From: Mariannaea sp. PMI_226
Taxonomy: Eukaryota; Ascomycota; Sordariomycetes; Hypocreales; Nectriaceae
NCBI GenBank assembly: GCA_024336345.1
Contig: JANFOG010000010.1
Span: 1,488,001 to 1,552,000, forward strand
Reading direction: 5' to 3'
DNA: 64,000 nt
The notes under the pieces were generated by a model. That model was not told the DNA's origin. It made no database searches and saw only the letters and a list, made by a program, of their open reading frames with translations. The position numbers were made by a program, and so were the translations under genes. The first letter of the stretch is position 1; every line of letters begins with the position of its first letter. Positions 21,167 to 33,696 of the stretch are shown here, piece after piece.

Positions 21167-23394
21167 TCAAACTGATGGTCTTCCACGCCCCAACACATGG
21201 AGGACCGGCGAGGGAACCTCAAGTGTATCCTGGTGACGTGATGGCGACTCACACACTGACTCCTCATCTGAAGTTGAGTAGACTCTGTGGGTTCCATGCT
21301 GTACTGAAGAACTTCCTCCATGGGCTAAGGAGAAATGAGAACTATGAGGTGAATATGTATCTGGTGATTCTTCCCCATGAGACCCTGACGTCTGTTCGCT
21401 TCTCCAACCTGATGCATCGTTTATAACGTAGCTCCTAACTGTAGTCAGCTCCTGGCTTGGCCTCGCATCTGGCTGTCTACTGCTATATCGCTCCCTAATC
21501 CGACTGAGATAGCGATTCCGTGCTAGCTCACCAGGAACCTCGGGATAACTAGTAGCTGCTCCCCGCTTGAAAGAGTCGTCAAAGAAATCTCGGGTTGGGG
21601 AGCCAAGCCATTCACCGACTGCTATGAGAAATGCGGCCACTCTGTGTCTGTTGCCTGAGTCTGGATATTGCATCCAACCACCGGTCCCAGCGGTTCTTGA
21701 TGGGCGCAGAGTTGATACACTCAACGGAGGACCGGTAGTCATACCGGATTGTGCCGCCGAGGATGCGGTACTGCGACGCTCTTCAGGATACTGGTAATTG
21801 CTGCTGGGGGGGTGTCGATAGTCGCTACCGGCTGACGAGCTTCTTGAGTATAGTATGGATTGATTAGATGAACTGTCGTGAAGTGTGTGAGAAGCACAGT
21901 TGCATTGATGTCCTGACGAATTCGGCTGTATGCCCTCCTTGACAGCTTCTACGTTGGCAGCCAGCAAGATGTACAAGGATCCAGCTAGTGCCATGAATGT
22001 TCCGCAGATAGGAGCCCACTGACCTGTGTGCGAGACATGTTGAGTTAGTGTGCACTAGGTGTATAAAGTGTAGAGCTCATATAGACTGTAGAATATATGA
22101 CGGGGTGATGGCAATGATCACTTACCAACGCTGGCGATGGGTTCCGTCTGGTAGTGTACCTGGCGACTGTAGAAGTTGATTTCGCCAAGAATCAAGATAG
22201 CTAGACCAACGCCACCAAAGATAGGGATGGCGATGATACGAAGAAAGTATTGGATTCTACCATTGATACCCTTCATCATTGCTGGGGTAGCACCATTGGT
22301 TCCTTGGATAACCTTGTCGGACACATCGCCCCTATCCCTTCTACGTGACCCTCTCCTCCAGTTGATCTCAACAATCCTATCCCACATGGATACCAGGCAC
22401 AAAACAGCATGGACGCAACACGCCGCTGCTAGCAGCGTGGCAGTGCCAAAAGTAAGCTTGTCTGGCACCGGAATTATATACACGTTATCGGCAGCACCAC
22501 CTCGCATTGGAGAAACTGGACCATTGAGTGTCGAGCAACGAAATGGAAGATGACAAATGCTGCTGTTGCCCAGCGGGAACTTGGATACGTCGGTTGATAT
22601 CGGCGTATCTGCCACTCCATGATCGCAATTGAATGTTTCAGCGCGGTAGAACTCAATGGCGAGACACAACATCCCTAAGAAGCAGTGAGACATTAGGTAT
22701 CTCGCGACAATTTTTTATTTCAATAAATTGAATGCCATGGACGCGGCACGCACCGCGACTTTCACTCACCGACAAATATCAAAAGTGCCCAAAGGAAGAT
22801 GGTGTTCCGACCGGGGTCGTTGAAATAGGTCCGAGACATCATGACAGTCACTGGGGCAGCTAAGATGCCAATTGAGCAAAGCTGAAATGCTCCAAATATG
22901 TCCATATCAACAGCGTCTGGCCAAGAAGTTAGTGCACTAGCGAATGGATTAGCGAGTCTTGTATATTTGGGAGCTTACTGTGAACATGTAAGGCGGTCAG
23001 CACAATGGCGTGAATGGCCGCGACGGCGGGGAGCAAGAGCGCCGCAGCCAAGCATGCATTTACGAGCCATTCTGCTCTTCGAGCAAGAAGACAAGCAGCT
23101 ATGAGGGCATAGTATCTGCACGTAGATACGCGCGGTTAGCACGTGTCTCACTTATAGGGCAGGAAGTGGTTCGGTGAAGTGTTTTGGGCTTGGAGAATTA
23201 TGATGGTGGGGGGCCAAGGCTTGGAAGACTTACAGGATGCGCGTCCCAGGACCGTATTGGCCTGAGACGGGCCACGCGCAAATCACCTTTAAAGCGTTGT
23301 CGGTGGAGTTCCCAGGCGAGAGGAGAGCTGTTTCTCTGATATTGGAAATGGCGGGGATGTAGAGGTCTGAGATTGACGAGACAAACGGTGGCAT
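21167..23394 (-). CDS. unrecognised multi-pass membrane protein with long Ser-rich cytoplasmic tail
   Basis: I cannot name the family. Minus-strand exons 23394-23234, 23115-22979, 22916-22770, 22674-22126 and 22023-21167 give 616 aa, all GT-AG and in frame. The N-terminal half carries about seven to eight hydrophobic helices: around the exon 1/2 junction (YYALIAACLLA), ACLAAALLLPAVAAIHAIVLTAL, FGAFQLCSIGILAAPVTVMM, NTIFLWALLIFVGMLCLAIEF, FGTATLLAAACCVHAVLCLVSM, RIIAIPIFGGVGLAILILG and FMALAGSLYILLAA. A Cys-containing lumenal or extracellular loop (about residues 160-210) has NSS and several Cys. The last ~240 residues are hydrophilic, Ser/Pro/Arg-rich and probably phosphorylated. The 1.2-kb divergent spacer to the permease at 24640 could co-regulate the two. 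Topology suggests a receptor or sensor, but that is inference. Confidence 0.75.
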
Positions 23395-24639
23395 GGCCTA
23401 TCGTGGGACAAAATTGTCTCTCTAACACGGATAAAAAATGAGACAGTCGAGGACGAACAGTAATCACTCCAATGATCCGGACTATTGAGACGGACGGGCC
23501 CGCGACAGATTATATAATGAGAATCAGACTCAGTCGCAAAGGAGAGCAACTCGTGCCCTCATTTCTTCGCGGCTGTTGATCTCTAGCCAACCATTTACAA
23601 AGAGGCTGGCCGCCCCTCCCGAGACCACGAGTTGCCCGTGCTCAAGCATTACAATACTCTACAGAAAGACGGTGACAAGTTAAGGGGTACTGAGCAATGG
23701 GGCTAATTGTGCTAGAGTGCGTATGTAGCAGCCATCTGAGCGAACAGGAACAGAGGGTACCGTTTCCTGTACCAAAGGTGTGCTCCAGACAAAGGGTTTG
23801 AAACGGCGGTTGAAGGGAGAAGATAGGTTGGATGGCCAAGAAAGCCCAGAAACCTCCAAGAAGCCGGGCGCTGAGCCAAAGCGGGGCTTGAGTAACAATG
23901 GGCTAGGCATCAGAATAAAGTAGCGAATGAGGAGAGTTGCCCAGATGTGAGATTATCTCATTGATTTGCGCTTACTGTCATGGGTTGATCGGCAGCCTCA
24001 CATTGCCAAGGTTGTGGTACGTTTATACGTGACGCCATGCCTGTACTTGGCGTCGGATTACACAGCCTCTTTCACGAGGCACATTGGCATGTTGGAAAAA
24101 CTGGGAACCCGAATGCGTATTTATTTCTTTTGCGAATAACACGAAAAGTGTGGACGATTTGAGTTGCGCCGTGCGGACCAGTCTTGCTTGTTCCCATCTG
24201 CTTACCAACGACAACTAGACTGTGAGTCCAGCTTTCTCTTTTCATCTCGCAGATACTCCTTTCACCAGGAGATTTTTTATTCATTATACAATACCATCTC
24301 TCCTGCTGATACGCCGTGCAGTCTATCATTGCGCAGCGTGGTCTCGATTCCCTGTATCCTTGGTGCGGGGTTTTTTCCAACGCTTTGAGGCTCAAAGTCC
24401 CATGTGCCCTCCCCGCTCCCTCTCTCCCTGTCTCCCTCTCCCTAGTAGGCTGGATGTGTTGGGCCCAATTCAATTCCAGCCCTAAATATACGCCAAAAGG
24501 AACCGTCATTTTTAGGTTGTAGGGTCTATTTTTCTTCTTTTTTAACCGCCACCCGCGCCCCCGGGTTTCTTCTGTGGCTCCATCTCTATCTACACTTCAT
24601 CACTCGAGTCGGCCTTTGGTGTGCCCCCTCGCAAATGAA
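23395..24639. promoter_or_regulatory. divergent intergenic region between two membrane-protein genes
   Basis: About 1.2 kb with no supported gene. It serves as 5' flank to both neighbours. A pyrimidine-rich tract at about 24410-24450 and a TTTTTCTTCTTTTTT run near 24530-24545 resemble the CT-rich promoter/5' leader elements common in filamentous fungi. Confidence 0.5.
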
Positions 24640-27039
24640 ATGGCCGAATCCAGAGACCCGGCCCAGATATCAGACTGGAAGTCCATTGTGACACTCATCG
24701 TCTTCGTCATTACAAGTGAGTCAGTCTTGACATCTTGAATCGCCACTTGACCGTACTCCACTCAACTACTGAGTGGCTTGTTATGAAGAAATCTATTATT
24801 GACATCAAGACTTCTCTGCCAGACATAATTGTTCTCTTCCCTTTCCATATCCCAGTCTATGTTCCCAAAAAACCCTCAGACGCATTTTTGCAGTCTCTTG
24901 TGGCACTGAGAGTAATAGCGCCGAGGGATAATGGCTCTCATTCTGATACTTGCATCGCAGACGGGCAAAAGCCCCGTCGTTTTGTTCTGCTGCAATTGCC
25001 CATGAACTTCATCACCGCACCGCTCATCGCAGACCTGTTTTTGCTTGCTATCGGGGCTATTGGACGCACAGAAATACACGATGGCACCATCGGCGCCAAC
25101 AACATCTCACCCATTGATATCATGGCGTTTTTCATCACCCTCGCCTACATTGCCATCTCCATCGACGCATCCGGGCTCATCAGATGGCTCGCCTTCAAGG
25201 TACTACAGTGGGGGGGCGAAGTCGGCCACAAGTTGTTCTTTTATCTTTACGCCTTCTTCTTTATTCTGGGAAGCTTCATTGGCAACGATCCCATTATTTT
25301 GTCAGGCACTGCTTTTCTCGCTTACATGACGCGCGTTTCAAAGAACATTAACCACCCAAAAGCCTGGATATACAGTCAATTTGCCGTGGCAAATATCGCT
25401 TCGGCTATTCTTGTGTCCTCCAACCCTACCAACTTGGTGCTCGCAGGGGCTTTCAACATCAAGTTCATTCATTACACCGCCAATATGATAGTTCCAGTCG
25501 TCATCACTGCCATCTTACTATTCCCGTTCCTACTTTATATCGTGTTCGCAAATGAATCACTCATCCCAGCATCAATCGAGATGGAGACCCTTTCTGAAGA
25601 GGAGAAGGCAAAGACTCCTGTAAACCCCAATATCCCCTACGCAAGGGGCCAGATTGACGACCACGACACAACTCTCCCAAATGGTGAGCAGCTCAAATTA
25701 CTACCGCTCGAAGAAATCATGAATCCTTTTCTTGATAAAGGTGGCGCAACCTTTGGTGCTGTAGTTATGGCCGCAACTCTTATCACCCTTCTATCTATCA
25801 ATGCGGCGAGCTCGGATAGCGGCGAGCACCCAGTCTTTTGGGTGACCCTTCCCGCGGCCTTTGTCATGTTTTGCTGGGACATAGGATTTGGTTGGTATCA
25901 CAGGGAAGAGACACGCGAGATTGCTCGGAAGGGACGCCAACAGGCGAAACAAGCAAGACTAGAAAGAATCAGGTTACAAAATACGCCCAGGGAGGTCACC
26001 AATCAGCTTGAGAAACAAGGAAATGCCAACATACGCCCCCAGCCCGATGAGGGAACAAACCCACATCTACTTCGTATACAAGGTATCAACGGCGAGGACG
26101 GCATTCTCTTGGAGAACCTCAACACTGAACGAGCACCATATACACAGGCAAAGCCAACGTTAGCTCTGATTGAAGATAGAATTGAAAACGATCTCGACGC
26201 GCGAACTCTCAGGGCCTCTGACCAAACCTCTGAGCCATCACATCACAGCGAGAGAGACAATACAAATTCAGAACCTGTACCAACATCTTCCCCTAGGAGC
26301 GGGAATGATAATGTTGGACAGACACATGATATTGAAGGGAAGACGATATCTGCAGACGATATAGCGCCGACCACGTTGGTTTCGCTCATCGAACACAGCT
26401 ACACCTGGCTGCAGGATACCTTCCCCACCGCTGCGGCCGTGATGGCCCATTTACCGTTTGCCCTTGTACCCTTTGCATTCACTATGTTTATCCTCGTACA
26501 AGCTTTGGTCACCAAGGGCTGGGTGCAACTTTTCGCAAAAGGCTGGGATCATTGGGTGAGAAAGACAGGCACAGCGGGAAGCATTGGTGGCATGGGCTTC
26601 CTCTCTGTCTGCCTTTGCAATGTATGTTGATTCTAACATATTCTAACACCCTCTATTTGAAGAGATGAGCTAACTTGAAGCCTTTTTTTTTCTCATCCTC
26701 TAGTTCGCAGGTACTAATATTGGTACAACAATCCTCTTATCTCGTGTAATACAAGAATGGCAAGTTCTTCGCAATGGCAATATTAGCGACCGAACTTTCT
26801 GGGGCACCGTATATAGCATGGCCCTTGGTGTCAACTATGGTGCGTTCAGCTCGGCATTCAGCGCATCACTGGCAGGCCTTCTTTGGCGTGATATTTTGGG
26901 CCGAAAACACATACACGTCAAGAGGGTCGAGTTCGCACGAGTCAACTTTCCAATTATCGCAATATCCATGGCAGTGGGCTGTACAGCCCTGATAGCCGAA
27001 GTGTATATCATCAGACACAACACCCCATACAAGACATGA
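24640..27039 (+). CDS. ion-transporter-superfamily permease (CitMHS/ArsB-like anion transporter)
   Basis: Multi-pass permease of the IT superfamily (citrate/arsenite/sulfate-type anion carriers); the substrate is unknown. Exons 24640-24715, 24823-26621 and 26704-27039 give 736 aa. The ATG at 24640 is used because the one at 24635 soon hits a stop. The short exon 1 (DWKSIVTLIVFVIT) joins to NIIVLFPFHIPVYVP across the first intron. Signature helices: NFITAPLIADLFLLA, FITLAYIAISIDASG, SFIGNDPIILSGTAFLAYMTR, and ASAILVSSNPTNLVLAGAFN, the SNPTN being the conserved re-entrant loop of the family. The second half has FAGTNIGTTILLSRVIQEW (after the second intron), the pseudo-symmetric partner motif. 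A large hydrophilic loop of about 170 residues (approximately 400-570) separates the halves. Confidence 0.83.
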
Positions 27040-27635
27040 GAAGATGAGATGCCTCCCTGGGTATAACCATTGTTCGTCTTACACATCACGGGAACTTGAT
27101 TCTCTTATTATATTTTAATTTCATAAAAAAAATAATCGATAGATACGAACATTACCAATAGAGAAATTACTTGTTATCGATTTATCGAAATTCAGTATAA
27201 AGCTTGTCATCATGTTGAGGATACTCCTCTACGCGAGGCAGCTTGACAAAACAACAAGTTGAGCGGCCAAATTTCCCCATACGTTGAGATGTAAGGATTT
27301 ATGCAACTACTTCTCGCTTCTCTCGTCTCATTTCACGATCCTTGTATTCAATTAAGTTGCATGCATAACTCTGAGTGGTGCTGTAAGTTTGTTTCATATT
27401 TGAATCCTCACTCTTCGATGTAAATATCGGGAATTGAGCACTTGTGAGCTATTAAGAACCAATATGCATTTTGCCTGGATTAACTCATCATATTTGACGG
27501 CCACGACGTAATTTTAATCATTTGTCTAGTTGAGTTACAGGCGTGAATGTCCCGGCTTTTACAAAATTCGACGAACCTCTATTACTCTATAGTCTATGTC
27601 AATCAGGTGGTTTCTAAGAAGAAATCTATCAATCG
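27040..27635. other. convergent 3' intergenic spacer
   Basis: 596 bp, AT-rich, between two convergent transporter genes. No gene seen. Confidence 0.5.
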
Positions 27636-29523
27636 TTAGGCCATCGCCCCCGTCTCTTTGATGTCTTCCTTTCCTATTCTCTTCCACTTATTGCAGAAGC
27701 TCACAATCATTCCAACCCCACATGCGGCTATAGCGATGGCAAAGGCAACCTTAATGCCTGACATGTAGGAATCAACAATGACAGCAACTTCATCTACGCT
27801 GAATACCTGCCGAATCTCGGTCGCACCAGTCTGAAGAACAGCCTGAACATTGATTCCAGGCGAACGAGATGGCAATGTATGAACCATGCTGTTGACAAAT
27901 GCAGCTTGTGCTGCTGAGTTGAACATTGTGCCACCAAGGCACATGAATACTGTGCATTAATGTTAATATAATATCCTTAGTCTGTTTGGCATTCGAGAGA
28001 GGGCTTACAAAGTATCAATGATGTTGTTGGGGACATATCCTCTGCGCTGGCGCTGCTCTGCGCAATAATGATGGGCACCTGGAAGGCTAACCCCCATCCA
28101 ATACCTCCAAGAATTTGGAAACCAATCCAATGACCAACACTAGAATGAGCGTTGAGAGTGTAGAGAAGGCCAACTCCAATGACAGCAATGGCAGAACCGC
28201 ATATCTCAACAAGGGCGGCACGACCAGAGGCGGTAATATAGAGGCCTGACAGGACCATTGATATTGTGACAGACACAATGAGGGGTAGGTTCTGAACACC
28301 TGATATGATGGGAGTTGAGCCGTAGACACTCTGAAAGTACAGAGGAAGGTAGTATATGGTGAGATAGTAGGAGCCCCCAAAGAAAAAAGTGAACATGGCA
28401 CTGATTCCAATCGGCCGCTTCTTTATCAGACGAGGAACAATCATGGCTCTTTCGTCAAGATACCACTCCCAAATTGCAAAGACAACACTGATGGCCACAA
28501 AGCCTACGAGCAGTCCAATAACAGTCTTGTCGCTCCAAGGCTTGCTCTGGCCTCCGTACTGCATCGCAAGAAGGTACGATACAATGGCTCCAACCAGCAT
28601 GAAAGCCCCAGCAAAGTCCATCTGCAACAACTTCTCCCTCCAAGTGGCAGTGGCTGGATGCACGCCGCTCGGAGTGGTGAAGAAGACGAGGATGATGAGG
28701 GCGGCAATACCTCCGATGGGGAGGTTGATGTAGAAACACCACCGCCAACTGACCTTATCGGCAAACAAACCGCCAACCAGAGGCCCGACAACGGCAGCGA
28801 TGCCATAGGACATGCCAACCACGCCAGTGTAGCTAGCCCGTTTGTCAGGCTGAGCTACGAACGCAATAATTGTATAGGCCCCTGTTCCAATGCCAGCACC
28901 GCCAAGTCCATTGATGGCCCGTCCGATGATCAACATTGTCGAGTTGCTCGCAACACCGCATATCAAGCTGCCGAGTTCAAAGACGAAAACGGAAGTGAGG
29001 AACGTAAACTTGAGTGGAAAATATTTGTATGCCTTTCCCCACGAGGACTGGAAGCCTCCATTAGTCATGAAGAAGGCAGTGCTGTACCAGGATATCTTGT
29101 CGAGACCTGGGAATTCGTCGGTAATTTTAGGAATAGCGGTCGCGACAATGGTCTTTTTCTCACGATTAGCTCCCGTTTTGAGAGTTGAGAGTATACAAGA
29201 GGCGAACTGCAAACACATACCATATCTAGGGACGCGAGGAAGATGCTGAGAGCCAGGGCTAAGATGATGAAAAAGAGTTTCATTCCCTGGGGGTATTCGG
29301 GTGTCTCCTTTTGCTTTTCTTCAAGAGCAACTTGGATTTCTTTATCAGTCGTGTGTGTGCTGGGGGTGAGGTCTTCAGTTCGTTCTAGTTTGGGATCCAA
29401 AGAACTGGTAGTCGATTTTGATGAGGATTCTAGTCGCCTGAGAGTGTTTATTGTTGAAGATTCCATTGTGGTTTTTGTTCCCGCAGGAGTCATGTCTCCT
29501 GCATGCCACTGTTCTAGCGGCAT
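27636..29523 (-). CDS. MFS transporter, DHA2 (14-helix) family
   Basis: Exporter of the DHA2 drug:H+ antiporter family, the type often found beside secondary-metabolite genes. Minus-strand exons 29523-29221, 29152-28009 and 27949-27636 give 586 aa. The start at 29523 is the first ATG. The N-terminal ~80 residues are polar, then FFIILALALSIFLASLDM joins to TIVATAIPKITDEF across the first intron, rebuilding the family D-x-TIVATA-P motif of helix 1. Also present: NGLGGAGIGTGAY (helix 4), GPLVGGLFADKVSWRWCFYINLPIG (motif C and helix 6) and further helices to residue ~570. The last intron is completed by the SLILLFMCLGGTMFNS junction. It is divergent from the esterase at 30281 (757 bp between starts), suggesting a shared promoter. 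Confidence 0.88.
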
Positions 29524-30280
29524 GGTCAAGGTACAGGAAAGTTGAGCTGGTCGGTGCCTCGGAATTGTGGTGTAATTTTTTTTTTACAACCTCGAGGCGA
29601 CTCAAGTATTAAATAAAATCTAACGAAGGATTAAAGGGTTTTTTTTTTATTCATGTAATTAAACTGTATACCCTATTCTAAGGGAGGGAGACTCAAGAGA
29701 ACCTCTTGATGGGCTCTCTTCACCTTGAAATCAAATCTCGGGGACTCCATTCCCGGATGGATAGCTTGCAGCCAATCATAGGGCAACACAGGGTGGAACA
29801 TTAGCCAGAAAATCCCAGAGCCGAGTCTCAATGAAGTATGGTGGCGATGAATCATATCGATTCATTGCCGCATCAGTCATAGCGTTGTTGATGGTCGAAA
29901 CAACTCTACCAAAGTTGGGAATTTGTCACAACTGCTCATCATGGCTAAAACATGTTAACCAGCTAAGGATTATTGCCACACAATGCAGAACTATGCAAAT
30001 TAATGCTACGTTGTCTTCACAGTATCTGGTGGAGACGAGTTCGTGGAATCACAAGTATGGACTAATAATAACTCATTGATGATCAATCGAGAAACGCCTG
30101 AGTGGTTGCAAACAAGATATAATGCTATCGGGGCGCGATATCCAGTGAAATATTGAAATCCCCTAGTCGCCAAGTTAAAAACTATCCTGTGAGCACACCA
30201 CCGTCTCAAATTTACAAGCCATCATCACATTGGTCACTCCCATTGACGGATCACTTCCTACGCTTCACCTCGTCACCAAA
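29524..30280. promoter_or_regulatory. divergent promoter, DHA2 exporter / HSL-type esterase
   Basis: 757 bp without a gene; poly-T runs at about 29577-29585 and 29639-29650. Presumed shared 5' control region. No strong palindrome seen. Confidence 0.45.
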
Positions 30281-31662
30281 ATGCAATTAAAGTCCAAGCC
30301 CGAACACTGGGACGTAGATCCCAACTTTGTTCCGCTCCCCAAGTACGGTCATCTGTCAGAAATAAATCCCCAATTTGCGGTCGTTCAAGAGGCTATCGAC
30401 AAGGCCTTTGATCCAATCTGGGCGGCTCCCGACTGGGTGACGCTTCGTAAATTTGCGCCTGCCACCGATGCCGAAATCCCACCAGGAGGGCCAGACAGGA
30501 CTCGCGACATTGTCACCGAACTGCTTTACTTCCCTGCTCGTGACGGCCACATAATCGAACTCAAGGTCTATAAATCTCCTAACGTCACATCCGATGCAAC
30601 TTTGATGTATAAAATGCACGGCGGAGGTATGTAGGAACCACATGGTCGCTAACGGCCCCATTGTTTCGATCTTCAGCTACATTCTAACCAGCTTCTTGCA
30701 ACGGCAGGCTTTTGTCTCGGAAACCATGAGACCGACGGTGCTGAGAATGTCCACGCTGCCGCTCGGCACAACATTGTGGTTGTGAGTGTCGACTACCGAC
30801 TGTAAGTTGAGTAACATTGTCCTGATCCTGGCACGAGTTGCTAATATGAATGATAAGGGCACCGGAACACCCATTCCCTCAGGCAAATTTCGACTGTTTC
30901 GATGGCTTGTTGTGGGTTCGTGTGCATTGACCAAAGCTCAAACTCGGTCAAGATCAGCTGGCTCACTATTTTTCATTTTAGTGCAAAGACAACGCCCAGG
31001 TACTTGGGATTAACCCAGAAAAGATCATTCTTGCCGGTAGCAGTGCTGGCGGTAATCTAGTAAGCTGGCACACGAAGCAAACTGAAATATATAGCCTGCA
31101 GTTGCTGACGATTAATTCGCTCGAAAGGCCGCATCATTAGCCCTAGAAGCAAGAGAAAACGGCGTCACCGGCATCGTCGCACAAGTCCTTCATTTCGCTG
31201 GACTCTGCCATCCTAAATTTTTCCCCAAGAACAAGTACGAATTTGGCAGCTTCATTCAAAATGTCGATGCAAGTGTTCTCAGTGGCGCGAGGCTCGAACT
31301 TCTGCTTGATGCCTATATCCCCAACCTTACAGCGGATCAGAGACATTCACCTCTGCTTGCAGAATCACACAAGGGACTTCCTCCAGCGCGTAAGTGGCCC
31401 CTGTAAACATTTCAATTACTATCAGTTTAAGCCTGGTGTTCATTTCTGATTATTCAAACTTACAGTCATCCAATGCGCTGGCCTTGACGTCATGCGTGAT
31501 GCTGGGCTTGCATATGCAGAAGCACTGAAGAATGCAAATATCGAAGTCGATGTATTCGCCTACCAGGGCTTACCACATTGCTTCCCAGGATATCTCCACA
31601 CGATTCCTGAGACTTCCGCGTTTTATAAACGATACAATGCATTTTTATCTAAATATTACTAA
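30281..31662 (+). CDS. alpha/beta-hydrolase fold-3 esterase/lipase (HSL-like)
   Basis: Carboxylester hydrolase of the hormone-sensitive-lipase class. Exons 30281-30626, 30708-30801, 30858-30915, 30982-31059, 31128-31389 and 31466-31662 give 344 aa. Six exons, one only 58 nt; every join preserves family motifs. Oxyanion-hole HGGGF spans the exon 1/2 junction, VDYRLAPEHPFP spans 2/3, nucleophile Ser187 lies in GSSAGG (exon 4), acid Asp287 in GLDVMRD and His317 in LPHCFPGY (exon 6). There is no signal peptide, so it is probably cytosolic. It starts 757 bp from the divergent DHA2 exporter, and the next genes are the dehydrogenase and dehalogenase, which suggests a catabolic or tailoring role. The true substrate cannot be read. 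Confidence 0.88.
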
Positions 31663-32158
31663 GGGTTCTGTACTACTAGGGAGAGCGCTATGCCTGCATG
31701 GTTTCGTTTGACCTGCCATATATCCAAATTCTGTCAAAGACCTCTTTGGTCGCGGAGGGTACACAATTTGATACCTGGAGTGGATATAGCGTCGTTATTT
31801 TTTTTTCTTAGAGGCCCCTGGAGAATGTGCATTCGCAGAGTTTAATCTAATCAAACTGAAGATTGTTTCGTGAAGAAAGATCACTCCTATAGTTGCGAAT
31901 GCTGATGACCGCTCTTTTTTCTCTTTAGTCTACTATGGCTGACAACATTTGAGGTTGCCACATGCACCAGAACAAAAAAATGATATGTCACGAACATGAT
32001 GACGTTGTTGCAGATATGAGACGGAGGTTGAATTCAAATCTTAATTTAAATGAAAGAAGTAATACTGCTTTGGTCGTTGCCGTACGTGTATCACGAACCA
32101 CTGCTAAATCGTTGGCTTATACTAAATATCCTGCCTCTTCAAATCAGTAATTCGACGC
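31663..32158. other. convergent 3' intergenic spacer
   Basis: 496 bp between the esterase and the dehydrogenase. AT-rich, no gene seen. Confidence 0.5.
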
Positions 32159-33241
32159 CTAGAGTCGAAGTATTTCCTTCTCAATCGCTTCTCCCATGCT
32201 ATTTGTCGTTCCCTTACCACCCATATCCGCCGTGAGGACATCAGCATCAGATGAAGCGAGAACGTTCTCAATGGCCGTCAGCACCAGCTCAGCTGCTTTT
32301 GTGTGGCCAAAATGGTGCAGCATCATCTGGCCAGCCCAAATCATCCCCACGGGGTTGGCAATCCCCTTCCCGGCAATATCAGGGGCACTTCCATGGACTG
32401 GTTCAAAGAGGCTGGGGAACTTCCCCGTCGGGTCGATGTTGGCTGAAGGAGCAATTCCAATTGTACCTGTGCAAGCAGGTCCGAGATCAGATAGGATGTC
32501 TCCGAAGAGGTTGCTACCAACAACAACATCGAAGATGGTGGGTCTTCCAACAAAGTGCGCCGTCAGAATGTCGATGTGATACTTCTCAACAGATACGTCA
32601 GGGTACTTCTTGTGCATCTCATGAACTCGAGAATCCCAATACGGCATAGTGATGCTAATACCATTGCTCTTTGTTGCGCTTGTCAGTTTCTTGCGAGGCC
32701 GGCTCTGTGCAAGGTCGAATGCGTATTTAAGCACGCGGTCAACACCGACACGAGTCATCACAGTCTCCTGGATAACTAGCTCTCGGTCTGTCCCTTCGAA
32801 CATGGTGCCTCCAATGCTACTATATTCCCCTTCTGTATTCTCTCGGACGATCCAGAAGTCGATGTCACCTGGCTTGCGCCCGGCCAACGGAGACTTGACA
32901 CCGGGCATAAGTCGACAGGGCCGAAGATTGATGAACTGGTCGAACTCCCGCCGGAACTTGAGTAAACTTCCCCAGAGCGAGATGTCGTCCGGGACCCGGT
33001 CTGGCATGCCGACAGCGCCGAAATAGATGGCGTCGAACTTGGCCAAGGTCTCCTTCCAGTCAGGCGGGAGCATGGTACCATGTTTTTCATAGTAGTCGCA
33101 GCTAGAGAATTGGAAGTTTTCAAACTCGAGTGATAGGTTACACTTTTGTGCAACGGCTTGGAGACATCGTACTCCATATGGCATGACCTCAACGCCGATG
33201 CCATCACCAGGAATTACGGCAATTTTGAGAGCTCTAGCCAT
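32159..33241 (-). CDS. tartrate / D-malate dehydrogenase-like (isocitrate/isopropylmalate dehydrogenase family)
   Basis: NAD-dependent oxidative decarboxylase of beta-hydroxyacids. Single exon, 360 aa, starting at the ATG at 33241 (MARALKIAVIPGDGIG); the frame is open further upstream but without another ATG. Marks: the N-terminal GDGIG; the SSCDYYEKHGTMLP segment typical of tartrate/D-malate dehydrogenases rather than isopropylmalate dehydrogenase; GAVGMP; LRPCRLMPGVKSPL; WIVRENTEGEYSSIGG with the substrate-binding Arg; TSATKSNG; and GSNLFGDILSDL with metal-binding aspartates. The C-terminal half has FEPVHGSAPDIAGKGIANP. No mitochondrial presequence is obvious, so probably cytosolic. It reads in the same direction as the dehalogenase upstream (455 bp gap). 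Expected substrates are D-malate, tartrate or a related 2-hydroxyacid. Confidence 0.88.
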   Translation of the reverse strand: MARALKIAVIPGDGIGVEVMPYGVRCLQAVAQKCNLSLEFENFQFSSCDYYEKHGTMLPPDWKETLAKFDAIYFGAVGMPDRVPDDISLWGSLLKFRREFDQFINLRPCRLMPGVKSPLAGRKPGDIDFWIVRENTEGEYSSIGGTMFEGTDRELVIQETVMTRVGVDRVLKYAFDLAQSRPRKKLTSATKSNGISITMPYWDSRVHEMHKKYPDVSVEKYHIDILTAHFVGRPTIFDVVVGSNLFGDILSDLGPACTGTIGIAPSANIDPTGKFPSLFEPVHGSAPDIAGKGIANPVGMIWAGQMMLHHFGHTKAAELVLTAIENVLASSDADVLTADMGGKGTTNSMGEAIEKEILRL

Positions 33242-33696
33242 AGCGTCGTCAAAACTGTTTTGTATGGGAAAGAAAGGGAGAAGAAATATTAGTTGGAGAT
33301 ATAGATAATGAGGAAGAAATGATAAGAAATGATTGAGCAAGACTTCTCACTTGTGGAAAGGAAGGGGAGTGATTCTGGCTTCATATGTGCAACTGCATCG
33401 GCTCAATAATTAGCCGCTTGGTACAACTCATCCATGCAGGCCTCGTCAGGGATGCTGCACCCTGCCGCCACACTGCGCTACCTTAATTGTCGCAACGTCT
33501 TTTTCTTCGTTGGATTTATGTAAGCTACGTGTTTCTTATGCTAGATGAACGAAGTTTATGCGATAGAAAATATCAGTCGACGGCACGTTGGCTCCGAGAT
33601 GAATTTCGAGAATGGAACTATGTGCATGTGTAATTTGGCCAGTTTTGCTGCATAACTACGAAATGATTATGAGTTCTTTCCGGTACCAATATGATC
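33242..33696. other. intergenic spacer, dehydrogenase promoter
   Basis: 455 bp between two genes reading left. Presumed promoter of the dehydrogenase; no distinct site seen. Confidence 0.45.
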
